A stretch of DNA of 64,000 bases from Drosophila persimilis (GCF_003286085.1 NW_020825294.1:3348001-3412000); one strand, 5' to 3'. Counted from the stretch's first letter, positions 25,201 to 39,903 are shown. Translations and numbers: made by a program. The notes: generated by a model from the sequence alone, not told the origin.

Positions 25201-26736
25201 AGCCAGGACTCTGCGGTAAGTCCCAATCGAGCAGCAAAACAAAACCTGATTATTTTGTGCGGTTTGTGTGGGAGCTTTTCACAGTGTGTTCACTTATGCC
25301 AGGATTTGCATTAAATATCCTTATTTAAACATCTGAACACACCCACACACACACACACTAAACTAAACAAATACAACGCCTACGAAATTATGCAAAAGTC
25401 GGCAGCAAAGATTTCTCGGTTGGGCGCATGTTTAATTTATTGATTAGGTCGCAAGCCCCAGCCATAAGCCCCCGACCCGAATCGACCCCAGATTGTGTTT
25501 CGAATGCAATTGTAATAAGTTTAATTACAATTCGGAGTGCACTCATTTGTGCCTGTCTCTTTCCCTATCTCTGAAGTGAGTGAAGGTGTTAACCGAATGA
25601 GTTGGGCTTAAGGGTTTGAGCCAGGCATCGCATCAGGCAGTCAGCCAGTCAGGCAGCCAGGCAGCCTGCCTGACGGGTTCATTAGATCGAATTACTTACT
25701 TGCCGTCACTTCCTTTGAGTTATTTCATTGGAATCATGTTGTCACATCACGAATAATTTGCTCTGGCATTTTGCTAACCATTCTCTCCACTCTCATCTCA
25801 AATTTGCACAATTCCGTTGTCCATTGGCTCATAATTACGAATGAATATCCATTTCGATGCCTGCAAATATTGATGAGTGCAAAAGGAAGAGATATACATA
25901 ATTATACAATTGATAATATGCACTTTGATAGCCTATTCCACGATGTATGTCACGGACTTCTGTCCGATTTGGCAATTGTTTTTGGGAAGTCCGACAAGTT
26001 GTTGATAATTCTACTTCTGTAATCATTTTATATTAAGCCTAAGTAGAGTGGATGTGCTGTTTAAAATGCGCTTAAATTAACAGTATTTAATCTATTAAAA
26101 AAGTTTAATTGGGGCCTAGTTTATATCGTTTAATCTGTGCTTAACCCAAATACATTCCTGGTCTAAACAGTGCCTCAAATTAAATAACAAATTGGTGGCT
26201 TTTTAGGGGGGACATTGAAAATGAATTGAAAATAGTTCCAGAACAAGGAGCAATATTTATTCTTGGTTTCCTAAGGAATTTGCCCCACAAATTGGTTCGT
26301 TAATATTTTGCAAGCGTTTTTCCACAACATAAAAACTTGCCAAAATAAAAGCCCTGCTCCAGTCTCTCTAGACTCCATCCCACTTCATTAGCTTATTGAT
26401 GGCTTGGGTCTTGGGTGGCCGAAACACCAAAATCTGCATATAAATTTATGTTTGTTATAACTTTAATTACCATTAGTGCTACCAGCTATGCATATAACAA
26501 CTCAGCAAACAGCAACAACAACCAGCAACAACAACTGCAATGTCACTTTGGCAATCAAATGAGAAAACCCAAGGAGAAGACCCAAAAAGGGAAGATCCAG
26601 GCGGCTCCTTGCTTGAGCAGCAGTGGGCGAAGGGCATCCTCAAAATCAGCTCTCAATATAATGCGGCGGAAGCTTTTGTGAAATCCTTACGTCCAACTTT
26701 TTAATACGAAAACTTTTACCGAGTTTAGTAGTAAGG

Positions 26737-26774
26737 CAACAGCAACAACAACAACAACAACAACAACAACAACG
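26737..26774. repeat. CAA trinucleotide array
   Basis: (CAA/ACA)~12 run, part of a wider CAA-rich region about 26500-26850 that shows as poly-Gln, poly-Asn and Cys-rich shadow frames. Confidence 0.85.
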
Positions 26775-27133
26775 AAAAGAACAACAGCTAGTAAAACTAC
26801 ACCAACAATTACAACAACAACACCATTGGAAAGGACACCAACAACTAAAGCAATTGCAACAGTCACTTGGTGGACTTGTTGTGGGCAGGACGAGAGCCGC
26901 AGTTGGCTGCCACCGAACTGAACCTCGAGAACAGAGCATATTGCATATCCCTATGTCCTGACCAGACCAGACCAGACCTCAGGACGACCCCCCGGCGGAC
27001 CCCCGCCAATCTCCCTCTTCTCCAAAAGCGACCAAAGCCACTTGAGCAGCACAGAAAACTAACTTAATCTTGTTTACATTCTATGACGAGTTATGAAAAT
27101 GAAAGGATTAAGCTGGCCACAAACAAACGCACC

Positions 27134-27199
27134 AGCCAACCAACCAACCAACCAACCAGCTAACACACACACACACACACACACACACAGAGAGAGAGT
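27134..27199. repeat. compound CCAA - CA - GA microsatellite
   Basis: CCAA repeats (about 27136-27158), then CA repeats (about 27163-27189), then GA repeats (to about 27199), directly abutting one another. Confidence 0.9.
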
Positions 27200-30100
27200 A
27201 GATGCATACACACACGTGGCTTATACAAACAAAACTTACGCATGGAAAAACCGAAGAGAACCAAGTCAACAACATCATGGTACAGCCAGCCAGCCGGGGA
27301 TCGGAATGTGTGAGTGTGCGACGAAGTCTGGATATGCTCTAGGCCAAGAAGCACTGATTGCGAATTATTTGTGGCACAATTTTATGCGAATTTGCTGAAG
27401 AAGAGATCGTGTAGCTTTAAGGGGGGGCGGCTAGGTCAGGCTGCACATTCAATCTATCTATTTGTGTTTAATGCCTATGCCTAAGGACGTTTAGTGTGGG
27501 GCTAACATTGAGAGGATCCTCTGTGCTCTCTGAATCTCGCAGATATAATTATAAGTACTTCTACTTGGCCTGTCCAGCGAACAACTCCCTTTGGGTCAGT
27601 GTATGTCAAAGTGAGCAACAAAAGGTCTGCCACTGAAGCAACAACCGGAAACAAGAACAACAGCAACATTTAACTAGCATTTGCCACACCCTTGGCATCC
27701 GGGCGGGGCCTCTCCTCTCATCCGTGGCCTTGCAAATTAGTTGCATTTTAGTTTTATATTTGGTTAAGTTGCGTCGCTTGCCTCGTTTGGCTCTAGCTTT
27801 GGCTTTGGCTTTGGCTTTCCCTTTGGCTTTGCCACTTTTTTGTGTATTTTGTATTTCATAAACGGACTTCCAACAGGACCTGCGGTGGCGCCGACAGTCT
27901 GTCGTGCAGCTGTCGATGTATATCTTTATAAATTTACCAACTCATGGCACCACCTTCTACCCCCCCGCCCATCTGCTGGTCCTCTTGCAGCGCCACCTCA
28001 GATGACGACAGCTAGCCACAATTTTCCGTCAGCTCTATTTATTCATTTGTTTGTTTGTCCATCGCCTGTCCACATAATAATTTTGAAGTGTAAAAATATT
28101 TTCCATTGCGGTCTGGGACACGTGCGCAGCGTATCCATCAATGATGTCTCCTGTTCTGGCAGACAGACAGACAGACAGATAGACGTGCAACGCCTCTGCT
28201 GTACTCGAAAATTTAATTTGCACATCATCGATAAACAGTCAACAAGGCAGGGCCAACAGACTGTTGGGGGTCTGGCACGGGGACGGGGAGGAGTTGGAGG
28301 TGGAGGTGGGGAACGTGTGAGGCATGTTTATGATATGTGAGTCGAGTCCCCTGCCAAAACGAAAAGTTGTTAAGGACTCTATGAATATTGCATGCGCTGT
28401 ACGGGTAGTACTCGTACCGTATATGACGTTTGTTTTCAATTTCGGTCTGTTGGCTCTTTTATTTTTCGGCAAGTGGAGAATTTATCATGGAAATGATACA
28501 CCAGGTGGGGCAGGAAACCAGAGAACGATTCCATTGCATGCCAAGGTGGAATAATAACAATATGGGACTGCTAGAATATCAAAGAGATTCAAATCTAATG
28601 GAGAAACGATTGGATTGATTCCATTTTGGAATTGGTTCAGTACGGCACTCGATAAAGGGTTTATTTTAATTTGATTTACAGCTTCGATCGATTCAAGAAC
28701 TGATGGAGAGTTTATGGAATATTGCAACTACTGTACTCGTAAAGCCACACCATCTATGCGGCGCATATAAATCTCGAGGAGTACCGCTCTGCAGTCAGGA
28801 ACTGGAAATAAGTGGGAGTTTAATCCAGCCCGATCTCAGATCTCAGATAGATTGAACTCAATCTTGTATGCAGTTTGAATTACTTCCGGAGCCCATAAAA
28901 TATGTATATCACCTTAGCCAGCCGCTTTATTGCAGCGCAGCGTGCCACCAGTCCGCCGTTGCCACTGCCACTCCACTCCAGTCCATTGGGGTTGCATAAA
29001 TTGTGGCAAGTATTTATTGTATTTAATGTAAACTTGCCCACTTGCCACTTGGCAAGTGCAAATAGGCACGCAAAGGCCACCAGTTGCATCTGCCACATCC
29101 ACCAACTGGCAACTGACATGTGTGTGGGGCACATTTTGGCAGTGCATTGCAGTTGCCTGTTCCTGCAGCTCCTACAGCTCTTGCTGCTGCTGCTACTGCT
29201 GCTGTTGATGAGTTACAGCCAAGTTGTTGAAGTTTCTGGCCAAAAAGTTGACGCAGCCTTTAGATAAAACTGCAGCAATAGCAGGGGCAGAAGCACCAGC
29301 AGCAGGGGCACAGAGAAAGAGAGGAGGACAGGACACTCTCTCGTCAGATATAAACTTCATTGAAGTATAAAGCAATTAGTGTTGGAAAGTAAGCCGAGCA
29401 AAGTTTCAGTCAGGTGGAGGAGAGACAGTAATTTGATTCAACTTCCATTTGTGGACTGTGTTTGCTGATGCAGAGGCAATTTTTCAATTTTTGAACCAGA
29501 ATTGTGGTCCGCATATCTCTGGCTCCATAAATTCTTCAAACTATTATCCTGGCATGGCAACTGCAAGAGGTTTTTCGTCCTGAGGCAACAAACATTTTTC
29601 AGAGGTTAATTGAATTCTGATTACACGCTTATATTCAATTTGTGTGTTCAATGCAACACCCTTTTCAACGTCAGATTCTTTAATCAAGATTTTACAGAAT
29701 TTGAGAGGGGTTTCAGCCGTCCAGCAAAGCATTCATATTATTTTCAAGCCACAAAAGTGTATAAAAATCTCTAAATCCCAATACCTTTCATGAAATATTT
29801 TCCTTTATCAAAGGATTTTCGATGCTGAAAATTGATTTCACAATACCAATGCACTCGTCATTTTGAATGCAATATCATTTTACAGACAATTTCATGTGGC
29901 ACTCATATCGAACTCATTTCGGATCTCAAAGTTATTTGACATACGGAAAAACCATTCCGCTGCAAACTTGACAAATGCGCAAGGGCCTCGACCTCGACCT
30001 GGGCCAACATCAATGAAAAAATCATCAAGCGGCGGCCATTTCCCAGCCATTAAACACCCATGGCCATAGATAAGCTGTGCAATGTTTGCGTAAATAAATT

Positions 30101-33100
30101 CGCCTGTTTTTTCCCTCTCTCTCTGGCCGTTGTTCTCCACAAAAACCAAAAAAAAAATAAAAAAAAAATAACGAGAAGAGTGGCCATTGCATATGAAAAT
30201 ATGTCCATTAAAAATAGATGTGTGGCCGTCGTTCTGGGGGCGTAAACGCGTCGCCACCAGCCCCGTCTCGTCAGCTGTTGGACATGCAAATGTGCAGAGC
30301 GACTCATTCGATTGCCAGGCCTACGTCCACCGCCTACTACTATATACTAAAAATATATACATATATATACAATATTCCCTCACCCAGTGCACGCACATTT
30401 GCGGTTCATAATTCGCGTGCCATTTTTGTACGTTGATGGACAAAATCAACAAACGAACAAACGAACAGGCGAAAAAATGGAGCGTTACCAACTTGAATTT
30501 AAATTAAAATGCCAACGCAGCGCGCAAGGCAAATTACGAGAACATTCAGGCATCCGTTCAAATAAATATATATATATATATGTACATACATATATTTATA
30601 TGTACATCGTATAGTAGGGAGACGATAAATATTGATTGTACGGTCACGTTAATTTCTGGCAATTATGCGCGTTTCGCATTTATTTATAAAGAGTACTAAG
30701 AGATGAATATATAATCCGTACATACGAGTATGAGCATTTATAGGGGTCTTGCTGGGTCTGCTGGGCCTTTACTATTATTTGTTATTATTAAATATGTCTC
30801 GATAATTATCGTACACTTCCCTGCATCGTCCGGCATGGGCATCGACGTCGACATCGACATCGACGCTGGTCGGAGGGCAGCCGGCAGCCGGCTGTGGTCG
30901 GCCGGCAGATGCTTAAATGCATATTGAGTGGGCCAAATCGAAATGGTCAATATATGCAGATACACTTTATATATATACGTATATATATACACATAAAATA
31001 CATAGCTATATATGCGTGTGGGGCCATGGGCTGCTTCGAGGGAAGATTGAAGTGTTGACAGAAACTGCAGGTCTTTCGCGGGGGATTAACAGAAATAAAT
31101 ATTTGCGTAAAGTTTCTGTTTACCAAATATATGCAGGTTTTTACAGTCACCTGCCGTGCTTGACACAGGACTTTTGGGGTGACAAAGAGATATACAGCTG
31201 TATTACGAATGACATTGAAATGTAATAATCCATGCAAAGTGGCACCTAAAAGTCCCAGTAATAAGTGACTTTAATTTTGAATATTTCATTATTCAATCCG
31301 CATCCGAAAGCCATTTTCCAACTATCAAATGCCTTTAACCTAGAAAACTTCCTTGGAAAATCATATTCTTAAGGTCGTTCCTTTTTTAGGATGCCAAATT
31401 AATATTTGACTCGCAGTGCTCTCTTTTATAGACGCAATCACAAAAGGATTACTCAGGTGGGGCTACTCAAAAAACTCCATTAAAAAGTGTGCATAAATCG
31501 ATACTCACTCTGTCGGTGGAGCTCCTGGCTGGCTCCTGATGTCTGTCTGAACTTCAACGGCTCACCTCGTTTTATTGCACCACTTAAAATAAATTTAATT
31601 AATTAAAGCAGGGATGGCGGGAGGTAGTTAGGTAGGAGAAAATAAAACAAACCTTTCGAGACACTTTTAAAGAGAGATCTACGGCGTGGAGCTGGCAGAC
31701 ATCCAGGCGACCGATTTGCATCTTCTCTCTTTTGTTTTATTCCGGCTCCATCCTTGCTCCTTCCCCTTCCCACCATTTGGCATATGTGCTAGGCAACGTC
31801 GTTGTTCTGGCAGCATCGTCCTGACTCCCGAGTCCCGTCCTCTGCCTCTGCCTCCTTGTATCCCGTGTATCCCGTGTATATCTTCTTATGTGCCAAACCG
31901 CTTGTGTTCCGTATCTGGGCTGCGTTTCCTTTAACTTTCCGCTGGCATCCGGCGCTCCTTTCGTTTCGTTCCGTTCCGTTCCGTTCTGCTCAGTTTACTT
32001 GGCTGGCAATTATGAGAAGAAAAATAAAAATAACGTTTTTAGCAGCAAACCCAAAGTTTTCCTCCCATCTGGCTCCCTTGCCCCCGTATCCCCCCTCTCT
32101 CCCGCCAGCCCTAGCGGCAACAAAGATGGAGAACAAGTCTATAGATTTTGTCCTGTTACTTGGGATTGGACTGGCCTTCTTTCTGCCTGGCGACAAAAAA
32201 TTTTTTTAGTGTAATTATCTTTTGAATAATTAAAGAAAAATGTTGGCCGAGCTTAACAAGAAGCAGGGTCTGAGAGAAAATGAAACAGAGCTGCAGGATC
32301 CAGCGTCGCGACATATTTTCTAAAGTTTTCTTTGAAATTTCCACAGGGCCAGGGTGCAGCCAGGAACAGGAACGGGAACGGTAACGGGAACCAGACCCCG
32401 CCCAATCCCCAAGGGCACGCCCTCGCCGCCCACTCGGCGTTCAGCGGCACACGCTCGGAACTCGTAATTTGCTTTAAGTTATGCTCATTATGCGCCAATT
32501 ATTTGTGTCATGCAATGGAAAAAGAAAAAAAAACTCAGCCAAATTCGAATCGGGCCAAGATTCGGTCGCTTGCGGCCAAGAGGAAGACGTTGAACGTTAA
32601 GCACTGAGCGCTTGGCACAGATTTTGCTCGGTTGGCTCTCGGGATCTTTGATGCCGCATACCTCATACCTAGGGTCAGATTTGAAGCCGGTTATGAAGCG
32701 GTTAAGGCGGTTCTTAAAGTTTACGCCAACAAAAGTTGAGAGGTTGCGGCAGGTAGAAATTTAAGGGGAGTCTAGGGAGTTTCCGCTGAATCTAATAAAT
32801 AAATAAGAATACTCTTAAGGGCCAAGTGTATAAAAAACCGACTAGGACTCGCTTCGATTGTAGGCCAACCCCCGGCTCACTAGCTTGCATCGTTCGGCTA
32901 CATATTCAGGAATAAATATGAACCTATCCGATCCCAGTAAAGCATCTCCCACAGCCATTTAAATCCCTGCAAAAGACATTTACTTTACAATTCGATAAGG
33001 AAACAAGTGCAAATCTTTCCGGGCTACATTTTACCTTATACATTTGAATGATTTCCCTTATCCTGTCTGGGGCTAAATGGGTTAAGAGACTTGGCTGCAC

Positions 33101-33450
33101 TCTCAGCGCCGTTTGATGGCGCTTCTGCAGAGTCGTCCCACGTGACCAGGCACTGCTGCTGGATGTGACTCTGATTCTGGTCTCTGTCTTCGTCTTCGTC
33201 TCTGGTTGCAGCAACGGGAGAGTTACACGAAACTGTTTAGTTTATACTGGAGGTTGTTGTCTTAGGGACCCAAGTTGACGCTGTCCCCCAGCTGCTGCTG
33301 CTGGTGCTGCTGCTGCTGCTGCTGCCGCTTCTGGTGTCACTCTTTCCGGACTCCTTCCCCTGTTGACACACCATTACTGCAGCTAATTAGAGGAGTGACC
33401 CCAGTGACGGGAGCGCATTTAACCCCCCCAAACACAGTGCCACCAGGCAA

Positions 33451-33505
33451 GCACCGGCACCGGCACCCATACCCTTACCCGTACCCATACCCGCACCCGC
33501 ATCCG
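33451..33505. repeat. GCACCG / ACCCAT hexanucleotide array
   Basis: Hexamers GGCACC grade into CCCATA, CCCTTA, CCCGTA and CCCGCA variants over about 55 bases. It gives a Pro/Tyr/His shadow frame and is simple sequence. Confidence 0.8.
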
Positions 33506-33721
33506 CTCGTCGTGGTCCGTCCCAGCTCCCCTTCGACCTGTCATGTGTACGGAGGCGAGTGGGGTTCGTTGTTGACGCCTTGCACGTTGCACGTTTCTGT
33601 TTCACGTTGCTGTTGGTGTTGCTACTGCTGTTTCTGTTTCTGTTGCCCTGCAGTCAACTGCCTTCACACTTGGCAGGGGGCTCTCCTGCCTTCTGCCACC
33701 CCATTGCTTTCCTTTCCCACA

Positions 33722-33738
33722 CCCCCCCCCCCCCCCCT
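33722..33738. repeat. C17 homopolymer
   Basis: Seventeen consecutive C. Such long mononucleotide runs are error-prone in sequencing, so the length is uncertain. Confidence 0.9.
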
Positions 33739-33973
33739 TTCGCCGCCCCCCACTGGCTTGTCAACTTCCTTCCACTTCTCATTTGTGCGGCATTTCCGGT
33801 ACAATGGCGGTAACAATGAAGGGAAAGCCCCGCACTCGAAGCTCGACGCTGTTTGCTGGCGACGTTTCGCTTTCCGCCTGGGCTAAAACCATTTCTAGAC
33901 TCCAACCAGACTCAGTATCCATATCCCCCGTATCCGTACCCCCCTTTACCTTTACCAAATTCCGGACTAAGAG

Positions 33974-34012
33974 GCAGAGACACAGAGAGAGAGAGGGAGA
34001 GAGAGAGAGAGG
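33974..34012. repeat. GA-rich tract
   Basis: GAGAGA repeats with two GGG interruptions. In Drosophila, GAGAG can bind GAGA factor (Trl); binding here is only a possibility. Confidence 0.75.
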
Positions 34013-34456
34013 GTACTCTGCTGCTGCAATTGTCTTTTCTTTTCAAATAGTTTTCGCCTGCTCTTTCTATCTTTTGCTGCTCTCCCTTTCCCTCTCGCTT
34101 TCCGTTCGAGTCAAAAGTTGGCTCAGTTAATTCATGAGATTTCACGGTTTATCTCACCGGCGTCTTCATTCCCAGCCGGCCCAGCACCTGCACCTGCACC
34201 TGCAGCACCTCTTGTTTGCTGCTACTCTCTCTCAATTTCTCTGTGTTTCTCTCTATCTCTCTGTTCTCAGTTGCTCCGTTGCTCCGTTGCTCAGTTCGCA
34301 TCGCATAGTTCACAGTTAATTAGAAAACTATTCCGCGTGCGGCCCCGCTTTGCCCAACTTCTGAACTCTGAGCTCGACTCCGTCGCAGGCCTCTCACAGT
34401 CGCTCCGAGAGTCGTTTAATTAGAATTTCCTTGCCGGAAAAGTTATGAATATTCGA

Positions 34457-34474
34457 TGTACGAGTACTCGTACA
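34457..34474. promoter_or_regulatory. perfect 18-bp palindrome made of two TACGAGTA words
   Basis: TGTACGAGTACTCGTACA is its own reverse complement and joins TACGAGTA to TACTCGTA with a two-base overlap. The word is enriched through the noncoding parts of the window. A dimeric protein site is one explanation. The functional call is inference. Confidence 0.35.
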
Positions 34475-36000
34475 CACAAAATAGTTATTTTTGTTTCCCA
34501 AAATCCATTTTCTGTGTAATTTCATTCCAGCAATTGACTGGCGCCTGAGGCGGCAAAGGCTTATACTTTTGATAGATTCTTGATTGGAGCAGATTTTTGG
34601 GCGCCTGGGCGAATGAGTGACTTGAAATAATCAAGTTTCAATCCAAATGCCACAATCCAAATTAGAAAAATTCCATTCATTTAGAAGTAGTTATACTAGT
34701 GTTCTTTTGTGTGGGTTTCAGGGGTCCTTAGGGGGATTGATATTATTTGTCTTGCCTATGAAAAGTCATACAAAACTATAGCTTCTTGACATTTGGTTGG
34801 AATATCTTTGGCAACAAAACAATTTTCTCTCACAAGCACTTGTTTTTCTAACGATTATTTGCTCTAATATATATAACACCTGGATCGAGAATTTATCCCT
34901 TTATTGGAACTTCCAATCAAATTTATTACACCCTCCTTAAAGGTACCCACCTGCAGATTTCCATTTAAATTTCCATTTGTTTCAATCAAACAGTTTCCAA
35001 AAATAAATTTCATCAATTTGTGGCTAAAGATATAAATAAATATCAAATAAATTCAATAAAATCCAAGATTATAAGAAAAAAAGAACAAAAAAAAAGCCGC
35101 AATAACTCCAGATTGACATTCAGTGGAAAGGAATAAATAAATATAAAGCAGAGATTTTCACCACAAGTTTGGGCCAGGGATCAAAAGTAACTAAGGAAAC
35201 CATCAACTATGGAGCCATCCCAAATGAAAGTGCGGTTCATAAATGGCAGAACAGATACCGCCTTGGGGCGCCATCGCCTTTGAGCGATTGCAATATCAAC
35301 GAAACTTGTAAACAAATATTTCCGAACACACAAAAAGCCGTTCCTTCAACCGCAAAGTGTTTTCATTTATTTTTGCCAGTTTCCATCTTTTTCTTTTCTT
35401 TTTTTTTCCTTTGCAGCTCCCAGTTTGGAAAATTTATTGGATGCAGCCAAACTGATTTGATTAGAAACGCCCCTTTCGAATCTTTAGCAAAGTTGTAACG
35501 CCTCCATCTCTGCCGTCATTACGCCCAGCCTTTACCTTGGGCATCCACCCCGCCCCAAAAAGGAGCCTCCTTGCCGTATCCTCCCCCTTGCGTTCTGTCC
35601 GTTCTGGCCATTTGTTCGGCCTTTAAGCCCAACGCTTTTGACGGTCGCCTGCCCAAAAGCAATCTCTTAATTTGTTTACAAGCTTTGCTTTCGGCTTTTT
35701 CTTCTTTGGCCGTTCGTCTTTCGTCCACCCCACTGCTATCCTATCCTATCCGTATCCTGGCCACATCCCGTACATCCCCTGCCTCTCTATGCGCTTTCCG
35801 CTAGTTCTGCAAACCTCAAAAATATGTAAAAAGCCAAAGACTCGACGTCGACTCGTTTGCAACATTTGCAGCCTCAATGGGGGCCGGCACACGCCGCAGT
35901 AGAGCTGGAGGATGGCATGAGAGGAGGCTCTGATAGAGATCTTGCTTTTATTTGTTACTTAGCATATTTTCACCTTGAGGGCAAACAATCTCCCACTAGA

Positions 36001-36045
36001 CACATACACAGACACACACACACACACACACACAGACACACACAA
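36001..36045. repeat. CA microsatellite
   Basis: Interrupted (CA)~20 with GACACA variants. Confidence 0.9.
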
Positions 36046-39000
36046 CCACCTACTGCCGTAGTCGGTCGGAGCGTATATCCAGTCGGAGCGAAAGTAATAA
36101 ATATTTTTTGCTGCGCTGCTCTCGAGCTGCTTCAGCTTAAAAAACATTTCCATTTTTTCAGTTCTGTTCCACTCCCCTCCCCACCTCTGCACTCCCCTCC
36201 TGTCTCTTTTTTCTGCTGCACAAGATTTTGTTAGTTGCCTTGGCTTTCTTCTCGTTTTTTTTTATTATTGGTGTATGCCCTGAGTGCGGGAGATGGGTAG
36301 CATTACTTTAAGAGCATGTTGGCCACATTATGATGCAAAGCCGCCATTTGATCGGAATAATATGGGGATTAGCTGAGGCCAGACAGGGTCTTTGATTGGG
36401 GTGTCTCCAGGCGTGGGCGTGGCATATCCATCATGTATTTGTTTTTAAGATGAACCACAAGTAAATCGGATATGGTATCTTAGGAATATATATGGCTATG
36501 GAAAATAAACAGCATATTTCTCTGAGCTATATTTCTATAAATAGCCAGCCTCTTCAGTCTGCAATTTAAATCAAATTTTAAAGTGGGGAGGGAAAAACAT
36601 TATCCATCAAAAGAAACATCAATCATACGAGTACGAGTATGTAAGCCTGAATTCTTTCAATATGAACAAGAATTCACTGATTACAATTCACTCTCATGGC
36701 ATAACCCATTTCCTCATTTAAAACCGATTTCCTCTTCAACTGCCAACAATTTCACTTTTTCCCAGTTGTTCCCAGCAAGGGATGCTGGTCCAGGGAACCC
36801 CCGAACCCCCGATCCCGCGAACCCGCGAACCGCCAGGACAAAAGATACAACTGCCTGGAATGAATGGCGGAGTAACGAGAGTATCAGCCATTTCATCACC
36901 TGTTCGATAAGCTTTTCATGCTTTTCCTACCTACTATTCCGCTTTCCGCACTCAAACGATATGGCGGCGGTCGTTGGCTTATGCCGGCAATATATTCCCC
37001 CCCGCTATCCTTTCTACTTCCCCCTCTTTATGTACAGGTACTACATGCATATATAAATTATTATATATATACATATATTTATGTGTATTTTTTGAATTTA
37101 AATGATTGAATTGCCGTGTGCCAAAGTAGAAGAAGAATGCGACAGATGGAGATGCAGATGGAGATGGAGATGGAGAGAGATGCTGAGGATGAGGCTGACT
37201 GCCATTTGCAGAAATATGAAAATTACCTTTAATATGAAAAGGCAGACAGTCAAACACAGAACACAGAACGAGAGAGTTTTTCACCGAGAGCATTTCCACG
37301 CTGCCATCAAGATAGGCCCGAAAGACAGACAGACAGACAGCCAGAGACAGTAGGAGGTAGAGCTGGAGGTGGAGAGGAGTCATGAGGCTCTATTTTATTT
37401 TTGTGCTCTGTGCCTTTATGCTCGTATTTCTGTTTTGTGTTTGCATAAAAGTGAAGTGAGGCAGATTGCGCTCGAGTGCGTTAATCAGCGCTCCTGGGCA
37501 GGGCAGCCGGGGAGCCGGGCAGCAGCCAGCGAGGGTCCTGGAGGCCTGGCACTAGGACACCGTAGAAGAATCCAATCCTCGCCAGCGGTGACTTTTTCCC
37601 CGCTGGTCAGCACGGACCCCTACAAAACAGATTATACTGATTTCATGCTGGAAAATCAAAAAATGAACGTGCGGCAATTTACATACTTAAGTTGGGATTA
37701 CGGGGGAGCAGCAGCAGCAACAGCAGGAGCAGATTTTTCTTCTCTCCTCTCCTCCACTCCACCGCTTTACATTTTCCCTTCTCTCGCACTTTGCTTTGTT
37801 GTTTCAGGGCTGGCCTTGGCCAAAATTTATTGGCCACATGTTTTCCCTGCCACCTTCGTGGCAGTTGAACAATTTGCCTTTTTTGACAATATGGCTTTTC
37901 GACATTTTTCTGGGTAGGCGGAAGGGGAGGGCCCGGCCCGGCCCGGCCCCGCTTACAACATGGAATTTCCGGGGATTCCATTTTTAATTGAATTTTGTGT
38001 TGTGCTCGGCTGCTATTTTGCATTTTGTTGGCTTATTTGCTTCCTTCTTATGTTGGATAATTAAAGTGCCCCAAGCCAAAACCATTGCATACATATTTGT
38101 GATTTCTGTTGGGTCCGCGTCCCACACCGCGTCCATGCAAATGACTTCCTTTCGGATGATTGTTTTAGTGGGAAATTTGCGTGGATTTTCCATCTACATC
38201 TACATGGGGTTTTTTTTTTGTTTTTTGTTTTCTGGGGTGATGTAGCATCAAGTTGATAATTTTCATAATTTTCAGCGCCAGACAGCAACAATAATTATAT
38301 TAAAAATGGAGGATGGGACAGATGGATGGAGCTGTGCCGGAAAGGGATATGGAAAGCTGGCGCGCCTTGCAAATTGCAACTCAAGTGATGGCGGGCGGAA
38401 AGAGGCGGAACATATACATATATATTCGGTGGTGCGACTGAGAGAGAGATAAAATAATGGGGCAAAAGAGATAGATGGATAGAGTGATGCTGGGAGAGAG
38501 TCGGTTAGAGTGGGGGTTGAATGGAATAAAAGAGAAAGAGAAAGAGAGCAACATTAGAACACTTAAGCACTTAGCAGAGTCCCCTGCCCCCTACCTCCCC
38601 CCACACCAAATCCCCTGAATCGCCACTGTTGTGGGAGTAGGAGTAGGAGTAGTAGTTTCCCTCTCTCTCGCTCTTCCTTTTTGGATATTCCAAGCACGTT
38701 CCAAAAAAGCGATTCGCTGGAGATTCCCCACACGAACCAAACAAATCGCTTAAGTCTTCATTTTATCAATTTTCTCTCTCGCAGAAATGGGTTTTAATTC
38801 CTTTCGCATTCTTTTTCATGCCATCCATCAGTGACTGGGTTTTCAGGCTTTGAAAACTTTCGATTCGGGTTTTAATTAAGTTTCTATTGAGGCATAATGG
38901 AATTTAGAAAAGTTTTCGAAAATATACTGCGTTTGTTTGGATTGAGAATTTAAGATCAAAGTGCAATCTGGAAAATATATTTGAAGATGGTGGTAGTTTT

Positions 39001-39881
39001 TGCTACAAAAAAACGTTATAGACAATATATATCCTTTAAACCATTTTATAATTTCCACAACTGATATTTTGCATATAAAAACCCTTAAGTTCCTTTGATT
39101 TATTTGTTCTATTTTCAACCCTGCAGCTAAATTAATGCTTCCATATAAAAGCCGTTTATTTGAAAAACGAGAAGGGATTATAAATACAAAGAAACGAATA
39201 TAAGACCTATTGGTCTCCCCTCTTCTGAGTCTAAAGCAAAACATTTTTGGGGGTCTTCTTTCAAAGAAAGCAGAATACTTTGAAAGTTTAAAATATGGGT
39301 TCAAGGAAAATTAAATCCATTCCTAATTACTTTGGCCCAAAGCAGATTAACCCTATGTAGTCTTTAAATCTATACAGATTCCAACTTTTGGAAATTTTAA
39401 ATAATTATGTGGAGGGGTCGGTAATTTTTTTAGGGGCTATACAAGTTTTTTAAATTGTTCATTAATAAAATGTGACTACTTACAGGCAATCATCACTCTA
39501 GTCCTTGGAAATCTTCGTCTTTTCGTCTTGAAACACCTGAAATTGTATTGAAAAAAACATTAATAACTAAGAAACATTCGATACATAAATATGTACACTC
39601 TATACATCCGTTGTGATGATGGAATATTTCATTTTTCATCTTTAGGAACGACAATAATCTAAACGTATTCAACCCCTTCTGACATCAGATATTGTTGGAA
39701 ATTAAAAAATTCTAGAATGTAAAAAAATAAAATCTGCAAAATCTCTTATTGCCCGCTGGGCATTCCCTGGAACATCCCCATTGCATCGACATGCATATGA
39801 GTGTGTCCCATCCCCCCTTTACTATTTCCCACACAGATGCATCTGTCTGGCTCCATCAGTGTATTGGTGTATGGGTGCATC

Positions 39882-39903
39882 TGTGTGTGTGTGTGTGTGT
39901 GTG
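39882..39903. repeat. GT microsatellite
   Basis: (GT)~11 tract. Confidence 0.85.

Larger units (their letters stand above)
18777..27130. other. noncoding stretch, no gene recognised
   Basis: No exon was identified. 23040-24060 is markedly AT-rich, unlike the GC-richer surroundings. CTG (22199-22225) and CAA (26737-26774) arrays are present, and the TACGAGTA word occurs at 22004, 22950 and 24087. Frames of around 90 to 140 residues here are composed of low-complexity sequence. Confidence 0.5.
27200..36000. other. noncoding stretch, no gene recognised
   Basis: No supportable exon. It contains CTTTGG repeats (about 27790-27835), telomere-like but irregular ACCCAT/GCACCG runs (33451-33505), a C17 run, a GA tract and several TACGAGTA words (28409, 28734, 30723, 34459, 34465). 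30560-31010 has TATATA- and ACATAT-rich sequence. Confidence 0.5.

Noticed and set aside
33275-33886. 203-residue frame
   Set aside because: Built from CTG, hexanucleotide and poly-C repeats.
37369-37917. 182-residue frame
   Set aside because: No family similarity recognised and biased composition; not enough to call an exon.
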